A stretch of 64,000 bases of DNA from Novipirellula galeiformis (GCF_007860095.1 NZ_SJPT01000004.1:674729-738728), one strand, 5' to 3'; positions 44,060 to 53,674 are shown, numbered from the stretch's first letter. Notes: generated by a model from the letters alone, not told the origin. Program-made: numbers and translations.

Positions 44060-45754
44060 ATGTCAGACGCACCTGAATCCACCCCGCCCCCGTCACGCCG
44101 CATGCATCGTTGGCTTTCGAGACTGATCCCGTCGACGGCGCCCGGATGTGCCGCTGTGCTCACGTGGCTGTTCTTGGTCACCTTGGTTGCTGTGGTTTGG
44201 ACTTTCTTTTATCTCGATCCCAATAACGTTCCTTGGCGGCATGCGATCGGTTTTGGCCGAATTTTGTTGGTCATTGCCTTTGTCTTTATCATTCCGATCG
44301 TGCTGTATCGTGCACTGCGACTTTGGCTAGAAGGAGAAAAGTCGTTGTACCCCGAGATTGATCATTCCTGGGCAGCCGGAATCGAGGCCCTAAAAGAACA
44401 AGGGCTCGAGATTCGCGAGATGGCGGTCTATTTGGTCATCGGTTCGCGTAGCCTTGGACAAGAGCGAGCGATCATGCAGACCGGTCAACTTGATTTGCGG
44501 GTCGAGTGTGTGCCCGAGGGTCCTGCACCGTTGCACTGGTACGCCACCTCCGATTCGGTTTACTTGTTTTGTAGCGACGCCAGTTGGTCGAGTGGTTTGG
44601 CTGCGAAACGCCAACGTCACTATGAAGAATTCGGCGACCCGTCGGCGCGGCGACCCGCCGCCGCCGCTTCGCCCACGCCGGCATCACCACCGCCATCATC
44701 GGCGCCTGCGACATCGGCGCCCGCACCGATGGGCACTGTCCCAAGTCCGGCGGGACCGATGGCATCGGAACGCCCCATGGGGACGGTGCAATTGGATCAG
44801 TTTCTTCCATCGCAAGGCCCGGCTGGGACGCCAACGGAACCTGCGCCCGTGTCAGGCCCAGCCTCTTCCGCGATCCGTGGGACGATGCAATTGGGAGGCG
44901 AATTCCTGCAACCGGAACCGCACGCTGAATCGGACGAAGTCTTTGGTGATTCCGGAACCGAACGCAAGCCAATCACTCTGAATTCCAAAGAGTCAACGCA
45001 GCGTATCGGACGATTGACTTACCTTTGCCAACAGATCAATCGGGTTCGTGAACCACTTTGCCCCATCAATGGTATCCTTTCGCTGCTGCCGTACGCTGCA
45101 ATTGACAGTGGCACGGGCGATGCGGATGCATTACAGCAAGCCGTTAAATCGGATTTGACGACCATTCATTACATGCTTCAAGTGCGCTGCCCTGTGACAG
45201 CCTTGGTGACCGACATGGAACGCCAACAAGGCTTCCGAGAGTTGATGCGTCGGGTTGGCCGTCAACGCGTGTCGGCGCAGCGGTTTGGACGAAAGTATGA
45301 CTGTCGCACGTTGGCCACCGAGTCTGAAATGGCTGCCTTGGGCGAGCTGGTTTGTGGAACGTTTGAAGATTGGGTTTACGCCTTGTTTCGCGAGGATGAA
45401 GCCATGACCCGGCCCGGTAACCAGCGTTTGTATCATCTGCTCTGTCAAATTCGCTGTACCTTGAAATCTCGGCTGATTGATGTGCTTCAAGGTGCCTTCG
45501 CCTATGATCCCGAACAGGGGTCCGCCGAAGATGGTTTGCTATTTAGCGGCTGCTATTTTGCAGCCACGGGAGAGCGTTCGGACCATCGCGCTTTCGTCGG
45601 CGGCATCTTGAGCAAAATGGATGAGGAGCAAGAGCTGGTTGAATGGACAGGCGACGCATTGCGCGACGACTTGCGACGGGAGCGTCTCGCGACGGTTGGT
45701 TTGGTCGTCAGCCTGATCTTGTTGGTTGTCCTGATCGGGATGATCGTTTGGTAA
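44060..45754 (+). CDS. tssM: Reduced TssM/IcmF-like type VI membrane protein
   Basis: The 564-residue protein has two N-terminal transmembrane segments (about 32-52 and 68-86), as in TssM, and a cytoplasmic IcmF-N-like region. There YLVIGSRSLGQERA takes the place of the Walker A loop and VYLFCSDASW that of DTAG. A Pro/Ala-rich linker (about 195-300) follows, then PINGILSLLPY and RCPVTALVTDMERQQGFREL, matching the IcmF pattern of a helical bundle. It ends in a last C-terminal transmembrane helix. The long periplasmic domain of canonical TssM (total about 1100 residues) is absent. It probably anchors the apparatus with TssL. Confidence 0.85.
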   Translation: MSDAPESTPPPSRRMHRWLSRLIPSTAPGCAAVLTWLFLVTLVAVVWTFFYLDPNNVPWRHAIGFGRILLVIAFVFIIPIVLYRALRLWLEGEKSLYPEIDHSWAAGIEALKEQGLEIREMAVYLVIGSRSLGQERAIMQTGQLDLRVECVPEGPAPLHWYATSDSVYLFCSDASWSSGLAAKRQRHYEEFGDPSARRPAAAASPTPASPPPSSAPATSAPAPMGTVPSPAGPMASERPMGTVQLDQFLPSQGPAGTPTEPAPVSGPASSAIRGTMQLGGEFLQPEPHAESDEVFGDSGTERKPITLNSKESTQRIGRLTYLCQQINRVREPLCPINGILSLLPYAAIDSGTGDADALQQAVKSDLTTIHYMLQVRCPVTALVTDMERQQGFRELMRRVGRQRVSAQRFGRKYDCRTLATESEMAALGELVCGTFEDWVYALFREDEAMTRPGNQRLYHLLCQIRCTLKSRLIDVLQGAFAYDPEQGSAEDGLLFSGCYFAATGERSDHRAFVGGILSKMDEEQELVEWTGDALRDDLRRERLATVGLVVSLILLVVLIGMIVW

Positions 45755-46295
45755 AACGGAACTCCGGAGGTCACGGTTGGGTTCGCCGCAGGGGCCCGTG
45801 GGCACCCATAACCGTTGATCCAATTTAGGACGTTCCGTTTCCAGCGAGAGATCTGCTTTGACTCGAGAAAGATCAACGGTTACTGGAAATCAGGTGACAT
45901 CGAAGGTTCGGGCACCATCCGTCTCTCACGGCCACCGCATCAAAATTTAAGATGCGATGAATCGCATGTGAATTGACGTTTTCAAGCCTAGCAAAACGCG
46001 AAGTCAAATGTGATTGCCGCGTTCTTTCCATTGCTTGAGCGAGCGGAGTTTCTCGAAACGATGATCCGCGTGGATACTATCGGGTGGCGAGAGTCTGTGC
46101 CGGATTCTCGATGTCGCTTTTGAAGTGGACGCCAGCCGAATCTGAACCGGTTATACGACCGAGAACATGAGCCTCGCTGAACAGGACACTTCACGCTCAC
46201 GGCTGTGGAGGTGAAGCGAAAAATCGCGGGCTGAAAAACCAATGTTCTCGAAAGCCGTCGGATCCAATAACATCGCTGACGCGACGGCTGTGTCC
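45755..46295. other. Gene-free stretch with a 12-bp inverted repeat
   Basis: About 540 bases between the convergent tssM-like and phosphoesterase genes. Exact inverted arms taaccgttgatc (45809-45820) and gatcaacggtta (45871-45882) are separated by 50 nt; this could be a terminator-like fold or a binding site. No coding gene is seen. Confidence 0.5.
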
Positions 46296-47360
46296 CTAAG
46301 GTTGCTGCTGCACAGCGAATGGAATTTCAAACTCGAATTGGTGGCCGGCGATCCCCGGGACATGTTTCGTCCCCTCGCATAACACTTCGCTGTTGGGATG
46401 AAACGTGCACGCTTGGACCCGATCATTGGCAGGGTGAAAACGGTATAACCGCAGCCAACCGGTGCTGTAATCGGAAAGCAGCTGATGGACCTGGTTGCCA
46501 TGGTCACCCGTAGCGACTTCGTGCAGCGAGTGGCTACGGCTTTGATCTCCGCAGCAAATCATCGAGAGATTGGAATGCTTGCGAAAACACTTGTTCCACA
46601 TTTGTTCCGGCGTATTCCCACGCTCGCCATGGATCTTTTTCCATTGCATCCGTCCCTTGGGCGCATCCATGAAATCACTTGGGGATTCTGGACGTTGCAG
46701 GGGGCCAAGGCACATGTGCGTGGTGACGATGGCACACCGGTCGACGTGCTGTTCTAACACTTCGTCGGCCCACGCCAAAACGTCGTCCGGAGCGTTACAC
46801 TCCAGATGCAAAAAAACGAAGTCGATACCGGCGGCTGAAAACAGTTGGAAGCTGTTGACGTTGTTGCCCGAAATCTCGCCACTATGCGACTTGGGTGTAT
46901 AACAGCCACCGTACCAATTAAAGTCGTCGAATCGCGTGGTGGGAAAGTACTTTTGAAATAAGGACGCGTCACCGATCCTTGTCATATCGTGATTGCCGAC
47001 CGATATTCCGTAAGGAATTTTGCCATGCAAACGGTTCATGCACTGTTGAGCGACGGTCCACTGGGCGTCGATATTCTTATCGACGATATCGCCAACATGA
47101 CTAACAAAGACGATGTTCTGCTTCTCCTGGTTTTCGAGAATCCAGTCGATGTGTTGCGAGAATATCGTGTTCTTCAGTTGGTCGTTTTCGCGACGATAGG
47201 CCTGGGTGTCGGGGATGACGACGATCGAAAACGAACCGGGGCTTGGGGCGGAGAGGGTTCGCTCTTGAGCATGCGATTGGGAAGGGGAAAGTCCCAACGG
47301 GGACGCCAAGACAAGCGAAAGGAAGGAGAGTGAGAGCTCTCTGCGCGTGAAATGGATCAA
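46296..47360 (-). CDS. Secreted calcineurin-like metallophosphoesterase
   Basis: The product (354 residues from the TTG at 47360) begins with a signal peptide (IHFTRRELSLSFLSLVLASPLGLS, cut near SHAQ). The phosphoesterase motifs are VVIPDTQAY (DxH in variant form), SHVGDIVDK, VGNHD and TTHM, with a final GDHGNQVHQLL segment. It is expected to use two metal ions on a phosphoester outside the cytoplasm. I preferred TTG 47360, because aaagagaaacg precedes it, over the ATG at 47429 with a non-signal-like leader. It lies in the block between the two T6SS halves, with no evident link to secretion. Confidence 0.85.
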   Translation of the reverse strand: MIHFTRRELSLSFLSLVLASPLGLSPSQSHAQERTLSAPSPGSFSIVVIPDTQAYRRENDQLKNTIFSQHIDWILENQEKQNIVFVSHVGDIVDKNIDAQWTVAQQCMNRLHGKIPYGISVGNHDMTRIGDASLFQKYFPTTRFDDFNWYGGCYTPKSHSGEISGNNVNSFQLFSAAGIDFVFLHLECNAPDDVLAWADEVLEQHVDRCAIVTTHMCLGPLQRPESPSDFMDAPKGRMQWKKIHGERGNTPEQMWNKCFRKHSNLSMICCGDQSRSHSLHEVATGDHGNQVHQLLSDYSTGWLRLYRFHPANDRVQACTFHPNSEVLCEGTKHVPGIAGHQFEFEIPFAVQQQP

Positions 47361-47460
47361 CGGTTCGTTTCTCTTTGAAGGTGGGACATCGACATAAAAG
47401 CAAGACAGTACAGCATGATAGTCTATCAAGCTGCACTGCCGCTTGAGATTGCGGGCTCAG

Positions 47461-47901
47461 CTATCGCTTCTTCTTCGCCGGAACTTGCACTTCGAAATCG
47501 AACGTGGAATCTTGGAGTTCGAAATCATGTTGCGAGACGAAAGTCTGAAACATGGGTGCGACGATCGCTTCGCCATCTTGGTCCTTTTCCGCTTTCGTTT
47601 CGAAGCCCTCGACCTCGAACCGGTACGCTCCTCCAATCAGTCCCTTGCCAGGCTGCGTCGAGTATTTACCGTCTTTCACATAAGCAATACTCGCTGGCCC
47701 ACGATTTCCGGCCGCAGTGTCCGGCGTAAACAAGATCTCACCTTCGGGCAATGGCTGCCCCTGAAAGGTAACGTTGCCGGATACATGGTATTTTCCCGGC
47801 CCAGCGCCTTCCGACCCGCAACCGACGATCGTGGTTAACGAAGCGACGATCATCATCAGCACGACGGAGTAAGTGGATTTTCGAATCGAATGTTGAATCA
47901 T
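47461..47901 (-). CDS. Transthyretin-like lipoprotein paired with DUF1559 copy 3
   Basis: The 146-residue lipoprotein has a signal ending in IVGC (lipobox Cys at about residue 28). The mature part is a carboxypeptidase-regulatory/transthyretin-like beta-sandwich (YHVSGNVTFQGQPLPEGEILFTPD, then GAYRFEVEGFE). Its ATG overlaps the stop of the DUF1559 gene (ATGA), so the two are co-translated. This is the commonest planctomycete pairing; the partner lipoproteins of copies 1 and 2 are different proteins in the same position. Confidence 0.88.
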   Translation of the reverse strand: MIQHSIRKSTYSVVLMMIVASLTTIVGCGSEGAGPGKYHVSGNVTFQGQPLPEGEILFTPDTAAGNRGPASIAYVKDGKYSTQPGKGLIGGAYRFEVEGFETKAEKDQDGEAIVAPMFQTFVSQHDFELQDSTFDFEVQVPAKKKR

Positions 47902-48887
47902 AGCTCGAGCCCTCCGATCGGCAGGGCGTCGTTGCGGATTCCGAGTTGGCGATAGAGATCGAGGTCCATCGATTCGCTGATGAAATTTACCGAGGCATCG
48001 CCCATCAGCATATGGCAGCCGCCGGGATGATAGCTGCCGAACAGACGCGAGTAGCCGGTCCTTGAATCGGTGCTGCCCACTGGCTTGCTGCCGGTCGGGA
48101 TGCGGGAATTGATTGACTCATACGATCCCGCCAGGGTGGCGGGATGCGGCATCGTTCCTCCCGAACCAAGACGAATCGACGAGGCCCAGCTGAAGTAGAA
48201 TGTCGAGTTGGTTCCGGCTTCGGTCAGATGGTACTTTGTTTCGCCGACCAGAAAGGTATTGGTCGTTCCATCGGTGATGTCGCGAAACTTGCTTCTTGAG
48301 TTCGCGTACAAGATGCCGTTGACGAAAAAGACGTTTGAGTTGCCACCAAAACAGTTGACGTTACTTGAGCTGCCACCCCCTTGCACGCCGAAGTAGTTCA
48401 GATTGTTCACGTCGCCACCCGAAGCAGGATCTGACGGGCATTGATAATTCCCGTTCGAATCATACCACAGCGGACGGTTGGGCGATGAACTTGGGACCTG
48501 GCTCGTGAACGAGGCCGATAAAGGGAGGTCAAAGTCGTACTGATCATAACGAGCTCCCTCTTCCATGAACGGCAAAATTAGCACGGTCCAAGGTGCTCCT
48601 TGCGTGGCAGCACCGCTGTTGCACCACGTGTCGCCCAATCCCTTGGTCACCTTTTCAGCCACAATACCACCCGGCGGAAAGCTTCGATGGGTATCGTGAT
48701 AATTGTGTAGCGCAAGTCCAATCTGCTTGAGATGGTTTGAACACTGCATCCGTCGGGCTGCTTCACGAGCAGCTTGAACGGCGGGCAATAGCAAGCCCAC
48801 CAAAACGCCGATGATCGCGATCACGACCAACAATTCGACCAGCGTAAAACCCTTAACGCGTTTCATTGTCAATTTTATTTTCTTCAT
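47898..48887 (-). CDS. DUF1559 pilin-like protein, copy 3
   Basis: The 329-residue member of the family has a leader with [21 protein letters not shown] and then [20 protein letters not shown], as in the copies at 3642 and 5906. The C-terminal H-X9-DG motif is altered to DA (YHPGGCHMLMGDAS). The ATG at 48887 is supported by aggaac immediately before it; the longer frame to 48923 lacks family support. The product is expected to be processed by a prepilin peptidase and exported. It is encoded with a transthyretin-like lipoprotein inside the T6SS locus. Confidence 0.9.
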   Translation of the reverse strand: MKKIKLTMKRVKGFTLVELLVVIAIIGVLVGLLLPAVQAAREAARRMQCSNHLKQIGLALHNYHDTHRSFPPGGIVAEKVTKGLGDTWCNSGAATQGAPWTVLILPFMEEGARYDQYDFDLPLSASFTSQVPSSSPNRPLWYDSNGNYQCPSDPASGGDVNNLNYFGVQGGGSSSNVNCFGGNSNVFFVNGILYANSRSKFRDITDGTTNTFLVGETKYHLTEAGTNSTFYFSWASSIRLGSGGTMPHPATLAGSYESINSRIPTGSKPVGSTDSRTGYSRLFGSYHPGGCHMLMGDASVNFISESMDLDLYRQLGIRNDALPIGGLEL

Positions 48888-49179
48888 GTTCCTATCGATC
48901 GATGTCTTAGGTTCTAGGTGCATTCACTTGAGTTGTCTCATGCAACGACACGGAGAGTGGGTGCATTGGCACGACGAGGAGGAGTTAACCACAAGTTTGT
49001 GAAGCAGAGATGAAGGGCAGGTTGGGTTCTTATAAGCGTTTGGTGCGGCTATCGTCGGATCCGCTTCGGACGGAGGACGCGGCGGACTTTTGTTTGCATT
49101 GGTTTCCATGGCCGGGGCGATCTGATTCGGCTTGGCGCTAAGCGCGGATGTTGGCTGGATGCGTCTGGGCCCACTTGCC

Positions 49180-49740
49180 TGAGCCCACTTGCCGGGGAGC
49201 AAGTCATCGACCTCGACGTTGCCACCCTCGGGTCGATGTAGCACATCGTCCAGCTACGCCCACAAGTCGCGCGGGTGACGATGCGAGATTGGTCGTGATC
49301 GTGTACGGCCTCGCTGCGATCGGACCGGTCGCCTCGCTGCCGATGAACCGCCAATTCTTTCAGCCGCTTATCAGCCGACGTCGATCTCGCTCCGTGTCCT
49401 TTTTGTGGATCGGCAAGCGACCATCGGACCCGAACACGCGTAGCGGTTGCCATCGGTTCAGCGCCTACGCCGCTCGCTTGGGATCATTTCCTTTGGACGC
49501 CTCGAACTTGCGACACTCGAACGTGCGACACTTGTGCGCATGACCACACGAAGCGCTAGTCGGCCCGACACGTGAGGGAACTTCACCGTTGACGCCAAAC
49601 GCGTCGACCGTCACGTAGCCGTTGAAGTCTTTCCGGAAAGTTCGCCGGGCTGGCACGATCTGGATGCCCGTGCTTGGGCGAGGTTTGATAGTCAAGCACG
49701 TTGTAGGGAGCTTGCTCGGGACCCCCGAAACGCGAATCTA
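49180..49740 (-). pseudogene. Degenerate IS66-family transposase fragment
   Basis: Three collinear pieces of IS66 TnpC can be read on the minus strand. The first is PYNVLDY with a downstream GYVTVDAFGVN and CGHAHKCRTFECRKFEASKGNDPKRA (for CWAHxRRKF), at 49465-49740. The second is GRLPIHKKDTERDRRRLISG, stop, KNWRFIGSE, at 49334-49440. The third, in another frame, is DDVLHRPEGG and DLLPGKW, near 49185-49250. There is an in-frame TGA where Arg is expected, a frameshift, and about 100 residues missing between the first two pieces. No ends or target duplication could be identified. The rest of 48888-49856 has no gene. Confidence 0.75.
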
Positions 49741-49856
49741 GCGATGAACGCTTATCCAACAACCCAACGCGGGCCGGCGGGGCGTCATGTCACCGAAACG
49801 CGGCAAAACGCAATCGATCAATGCTTCACCGGGGTGGGTGAAGCGGTTAGCTGAAT

Positions 49857-50699
49857 TCAATTCATCGAATTCAGTTTGCGTTTCAAATCTTTCAGTGCGT
49901 TGGTGAGGTCAACGAGGCAGCCAGCAACGGCCTGTTGTTCCGAAAGGAGCAGTCGCTGGTATTCAACGGGCGAACTGCGTTCCAGTTTTGGGTCGGCAAT
50001 ACGAATTCGTTTTTGCTTTCGCGGGTAATCATCACTAAACGATTTGAATGTCGCTGACAGGCTAGCGAACGACGGATGATCATTCAGTAAGCCTTGCAAC
50101 GATTTGCATTGTATTTCGACACTCTTGTTACCAATCGGCTTGCACTTCAATCGTGACTCTTTTCCGACGATCCAGTAGGGCACGGTCGGGACTAGTTTCG
50201 TTGCTTTGATTGCGAGCGACGTCTCTTTGATCGCCTGTTCGATTTTTCTCAAGAGAGGTGATTGTTTGAGTTCGAGCACTCGCAATTGTTTTTCGAAAGA
50301 GCGTTTGCCGTTTTTGCTAGGATCGGCCCAGGCGTCAAGCTGTGTTGCCGAAGCCGATTCAATGGCTCGAACCAAATCGATGTCTGCCTTGGGGACGGTT
50401 CGTGCTCTGACTAACCGATCCGCCGTTTTCTTGGCTAATGCTTGAGTTTGTTTTAGTGAAGTGGTATGGACCGTAACGTGACGGCTATGGATTCGATTCG
50501 CCGCTTCGATCGCCTGCTTCACCGACTCGACCGTCACCAAGTTTCGGTAGCCGGATGCCGACAATTTCACCTGATCGATCGCCTTGTGCTGGCTCTCCAA
50601 TTTAACCAATAGCCGTTCCAGATCCTGCGCCGTAACCAGGCGGGACTTTTTAGTCTTCCAATGCGGAAGCGTCAGTTCTTTAGGATAAGGAATGGGCAT
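49857..50699 (-). CDS. Basic helical protein of unknown function next to tssH
   Basis: The 280-residue protein is Lys/Arg-rich with no signal peptide or membrane segment. The first 120 residues look helical (LERLLVKLESQHKAIDQVKLS, VKQAIEAANRIHSRH), and a possible coiled coil is seen at the C-terminus (LVDLTNALKDLKRKLNSMN). A central part with VPYWIVGKESRLKC may be beta. No family is recognised. It is on the same strand as the tss genes, 194 nt after tssH, so it could be read from the same transcript; an accessory or effector role is only a guess. Confidence 0.7.
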   Translation of the reverse strand: MPIPYPKELTLPHWKTKKSRLVTAQDLERLLVKLESQHKAIDQVKLSASGYRNLVTVESVKQAIEAANRIHSRHVTVHTTSLKQTQALAKKTADRLVRARTVPKADIDLVRAIESASATQLDAWADPSKNGKRSFEKQLRVLELKQSPLLRKIEQAIKETSLAIKATKLVPTVPYWIVGKESRLKCKPIGNKSVEIQCKSLQGLLNDHPSFASLSATFKSFSDDYPRKQKRIRIADPKLERSSPVEYQRLLLSEQQAVAGCLVDLTNALKDLKRKLNSMN

Positions 50700-50893
50700 T
50701 CAAAAGGAACGATGTGATTAGACAAATTCGGGACCATCCACAAAAAATTAGCGTTTTAGCGGCACGGCTTCATCCGTCCGATACCGCCCCATGGAGGCTT
50801 GCGTCCTGCCGCTACACCATCCATTTGATAACTTATATGTGGGGTCCCTGAAACGCAGGAACAAGTTGCCGCCGCAGTTAATACGGAGTCGAT

Positions 50894-53668
50894 TTAGGAA
50901 AAGTCATAAGCGAATTCTTCGGCTGCGACTGAAATATGAACCTTGCTGATCGGCTTCGCTTGGATCATTCGTTTTAAGAACTCTTGACTGATCGCGGGCA
51001 GCAGCGTGTTGGTTAAAATCGCATCAATCATCCGGCCACCACTTTCGAGTTCGGTACATCGGCTAGCAATCAAACGGATGACGTCATCGTCGTAGGTGAG
51101 TGGAACGCGGTGATTGGTTTGCACCCGTTTTTGAATCCGTCCCAGTTGCAAGCGAGTGATTGCACCAATCATCTCGTCACTCAATGGGTAGTAAGGAATG
51201 ACAACCAATCGCCCCAGTAAGGCAGGAGGAAAGACCTTCAAGAGTGGCTCACGAAGTGCCTTGGCGATCCCTTCGGGGCCAGGCATTAGATCGGGATCCG
51301 CGCACAAGTTCATGATCAGTTCCGTGCCGGCGTTGGTCGTCAACAGGATTAATGTGTTCTTGAAATCGATTTTGCGACCTTCGCCATCTTCCATCCAACC
51401 TTTATCGAAAACTTGGAAGAAAATCTCGTGAACGTCGGGGTGGGCTTTTTCGACCTCATCCAACAAGACAACACTATAGGGCCGTCGGCGGACTGCTTCG
51501 GTCAAAATACCACCTTCGCCGTAGCCGACGTATCCCGGAGGCGCCCCTTTAAGCGTGCTGACCGTGTGGGCTTCTTGGAATTCACTCATGTTGATGGTAA
51601 TGACGTTTTGCTCACCACCATAAAGTGCCTCGGCCAGCGCTAACGCCGTTTCGGTTTTACCCACACCGGAAGTCCCGGCGAGCATGAAGACACCAATCGG
51701 CTTCTGCGGGTTATCCATCCCTGCGCGGGAGGTCTGGATCCGGCTGGAGATCATTTCGAGTGCATGCCGTTGACCAATAATTCGTTGTTCAAGGTTATCC
51801 GCCAAGTTGAGCACGGTCTCCAACTCGTTCTTGACCATCCGGCCGACGGGAATCCCGGTCCAGTCTTGGACCACACAGCCCACCGCTTGCTGATCAACGG
51901 TGGGAAGAATCAGCGGACTTTCACCTTGCAAGTCTGCCAGCTCCTGCTGCGCGGCACGCAAGGCATTGCGTGTTTGTTCGACGTCAAACGGTTCCTGGGG
52001 TTCCGTTTCACCCACCTCGGTTTCAGCGGGCGTCTGCTTTTTCGCATCGGCCTTCTCGGTTGGCGGCTGAGCTTCGGCGGAGGCGTCGGTCGGAAGGGGA
52101 AGATCGACTTTTCCGGTGTGGGCTCGCAGTTGAGATCGCAGTTCCAAAATCTGATCCACCAACGTCTTTTCGGCTTCCCATCTTTGCTCAAGGATTTCGA
52201 GGCGTTTGTGTTCCTGTTCCAGCAGTGAAGTGGTCACCGCCTCGCGCTGCTCGGTGTCGACGCCGACGGTACGTTCTCGCTCGATGATCTGCATTTCGGT
52301 TTCCAATGCAGCGATCCGTTTTCGGCAGTCATCGACTTCGGCAGGAACCGCGTGTTGACTGATTGCGACTCGAGCACAGGCGGTATCGAGAAGACTGACT
52401 GCCTTGTCCGGTAACTGCCTCGCTGGAATGTAACGATGCGACAATTCGACGGCGGCCTCGATCGCCTCGTCAAGCAATTGCACCCGATGGTGGGCTTCGA
52501 GCGTGGAAGCTAGACCACGCATCATCAGAATGGCCTTTTTCTCGGACGGTTCCGCGATTTGGACCGTTTGGAAACGCCGCGTCAAAGCGGGGTCCTTTTC
52601 GATATGCTTTTTGTATTCGGCCCAGGTCGTAGCGGCGACGGTACGAAGTTCTCCGCGAGCAAGTGCGGGCTTGAGTAAGTTAGCGGCATCGCCCGTGCCA
52701 GCCGCACCGCCGGCACCGACGAGCGTATGCGCTTCGTCAATAAACAGAATGATCGGTTTTTCGGATGCTTGGACTTCTTCGATAACTTGGCGAAGACGAT
52801 TTTCGAACTCACCCTTCATGCTTGCGCCGGCTTGCAACAATCCCACGTCGAGCATCAACAATCGCACTTCTTTGAGTTGTGGCGGCACGTCGCCAGCAGC
52901 GATTCGCAGGGCAAAGCCCTCGACCACCGCAGTTTTACCCACGCCAGCTTCTCCGGTCAGGATCGGGTTATTTTGGCGACGCCGCATCAGAATGTCGACA
53001 ATTTGGCGGATCTCTTCATCGCGTCCGACGATAGGATCGATCTTGCCATCCAACGCACGCTGGGTCAAATCGACTGCATACTGCGATAACGCCTCTTGCT
53101 TGCCCATTTGCGGGGACGACATTGCGCCGCTCGATTCGCCCGGGGATGCGCCTCCACCGACGCCTTTGGAGTCGCTCGCCGCCAATTCCTCCTCAGGCGA
53201 TTTGCGAACAATCTCGCGAAACTTCTCCGTCAGTTCATCGATTTTGACTTTCTTGAACTCGCCCGAAATGCCGTACAAAACGTTTGCCAGCGTCTTGGTT
53301 TTCAGGATCCCAATGACCAGAAATCCCGTGCGAACCTGAGCTTGGTCGAACATCAATGTTCCATAGACCCATCCGCGTTCGACCGCTTCTTCGATATGCG
53401 GCGAGAGGTCCGAAATCGAACTCGCTCCACGCGGTAAACGATCCAACGATTCGACAAGATCCTTGGCAACCCGTGCTGGATCAAGCTCGAAATGCCGAAG
53501 GATTTCATGCAAATCCGAACCGGAATGCTGAAGCAATTGATGAAACCAATGCACTAATTCGACATACGGATTGCCACGAAGCTTACAGAAGGTGGTGGCA
53601 CCTTCGATCGCTTTGTATCCAAGTGAATTCAATTTGCCAAACAAGGCGACGCGGCTAATTTCACTCAT
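50894..53668 (-). CDS. tssH: Type VI secretion disassembly ATPase TssH (ClpV)
   Basis: The 924-residue ClpB-like protein has a Clp N-domain and a first AAA+ domain (Walker A GEAGVGKT 239-246, FIDEAHTLVGAGG). The ClpV signature LLQAGASMKGEFENRL is present (ClpB has GAKYRGEFEER). A middle coiled coil with a long acidic/Pro-containing insert precedes the second AAA+ domain (GTSGVGKTE, VVLLDEVEKAHPDV). ClpV extracts contracted TssB/TssC sheath subunits for recycling. Its start is 6 nt after the tssG stop. It is the last tss gene of the minus-strand operon. Confidence 0.96.
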   Translation of the reverse strand: MSEISRVALFGKLNSLGYKAIEGATTFCKLRGNPYVELVHWFHQLLQHSGSDLHEILRHFELDPARVAKDLVESLDRLPRGASSISDLSPHIEEAVERGWVYGTLMFDQAQVRTGFLVIGILKTKTLANVLYGISGEFKKVKIDELTEKFREIVRKSPEEELAASDSKGVGGGASPGESSGAMSSPQMGKQEALSQYAVDLTQRALDGKIDPIVGRDEEIRQIVDILMRRRQNNPILTGEAGVGKTAVVEGFALRIAAGDVPPQLKEVRLLMLDVGLLQAGASMKGEFENRLRQVIEEVQASEKPIILFIDEAHTLVGAGGAAGTGDAANLLKPALARGELRTVAATTWAEYKKHIEKDPALTRRFQTVQIAEPSEKKAILMMRGLASTLEAHHRVQLLDEAIEAAVELSHRYIPARQLPDKAVSLLDTACARVAISQHAVPAEVDDCRKRIAALETEMQIIERERTVGVDTEQREAVTTSLLEQEHKRLEILEQRWEAEKTLVDQILELRSQLRAHTGKVDLPLPTDASAEAQPPTEKADAKKQTPAETEVGETEPQEPFDVEQTRNALRAAQQELADLQGESPLILPTVDQQAVGCVVQDWTGIPVGRMVKNELETVLNLADNLEQRIIGQRHALEMISSRIQTSRAGMDNPQKPIGVFMLAGTSGVGKTETALALAEALYGGEQNVITINMSEFQEAHTVSTLKGAPPGYVGYGEGGILTEAVRRRPYSVVLLDEVEKAHPDVHEIFFQVFDKGWMEDGEGRKIDFKNTLILLTTNAGTELIMNLCADPDLMPGPEGIAKALREPLLKVFPPALLGRLVVIPYYPLSDEMIGAITRLQLGRIQKRVQTNHRVPLTYDDDVIRLIASRCTELESGGRMIDAILTNTLLPAISQEFLKRMIQAKPISKVHISVAAEEFAYDFS

Positions 53669-53674
53669 TATTTC

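Noticed and set aside
46296-47360. Phosphoesterase considered as the T6SS phosphatase partner of the kinase (PppA-like)
   Set aside because: It has a signal peptide and calcineurin-type motifs, not PP2C motifs, so it would not act on the cytoplasmic kinase targets.
52503-53339. 278-codon plus-strand open frame
   Set aside because: It lies wholly inside tssH on the opposite strand and has no family features.
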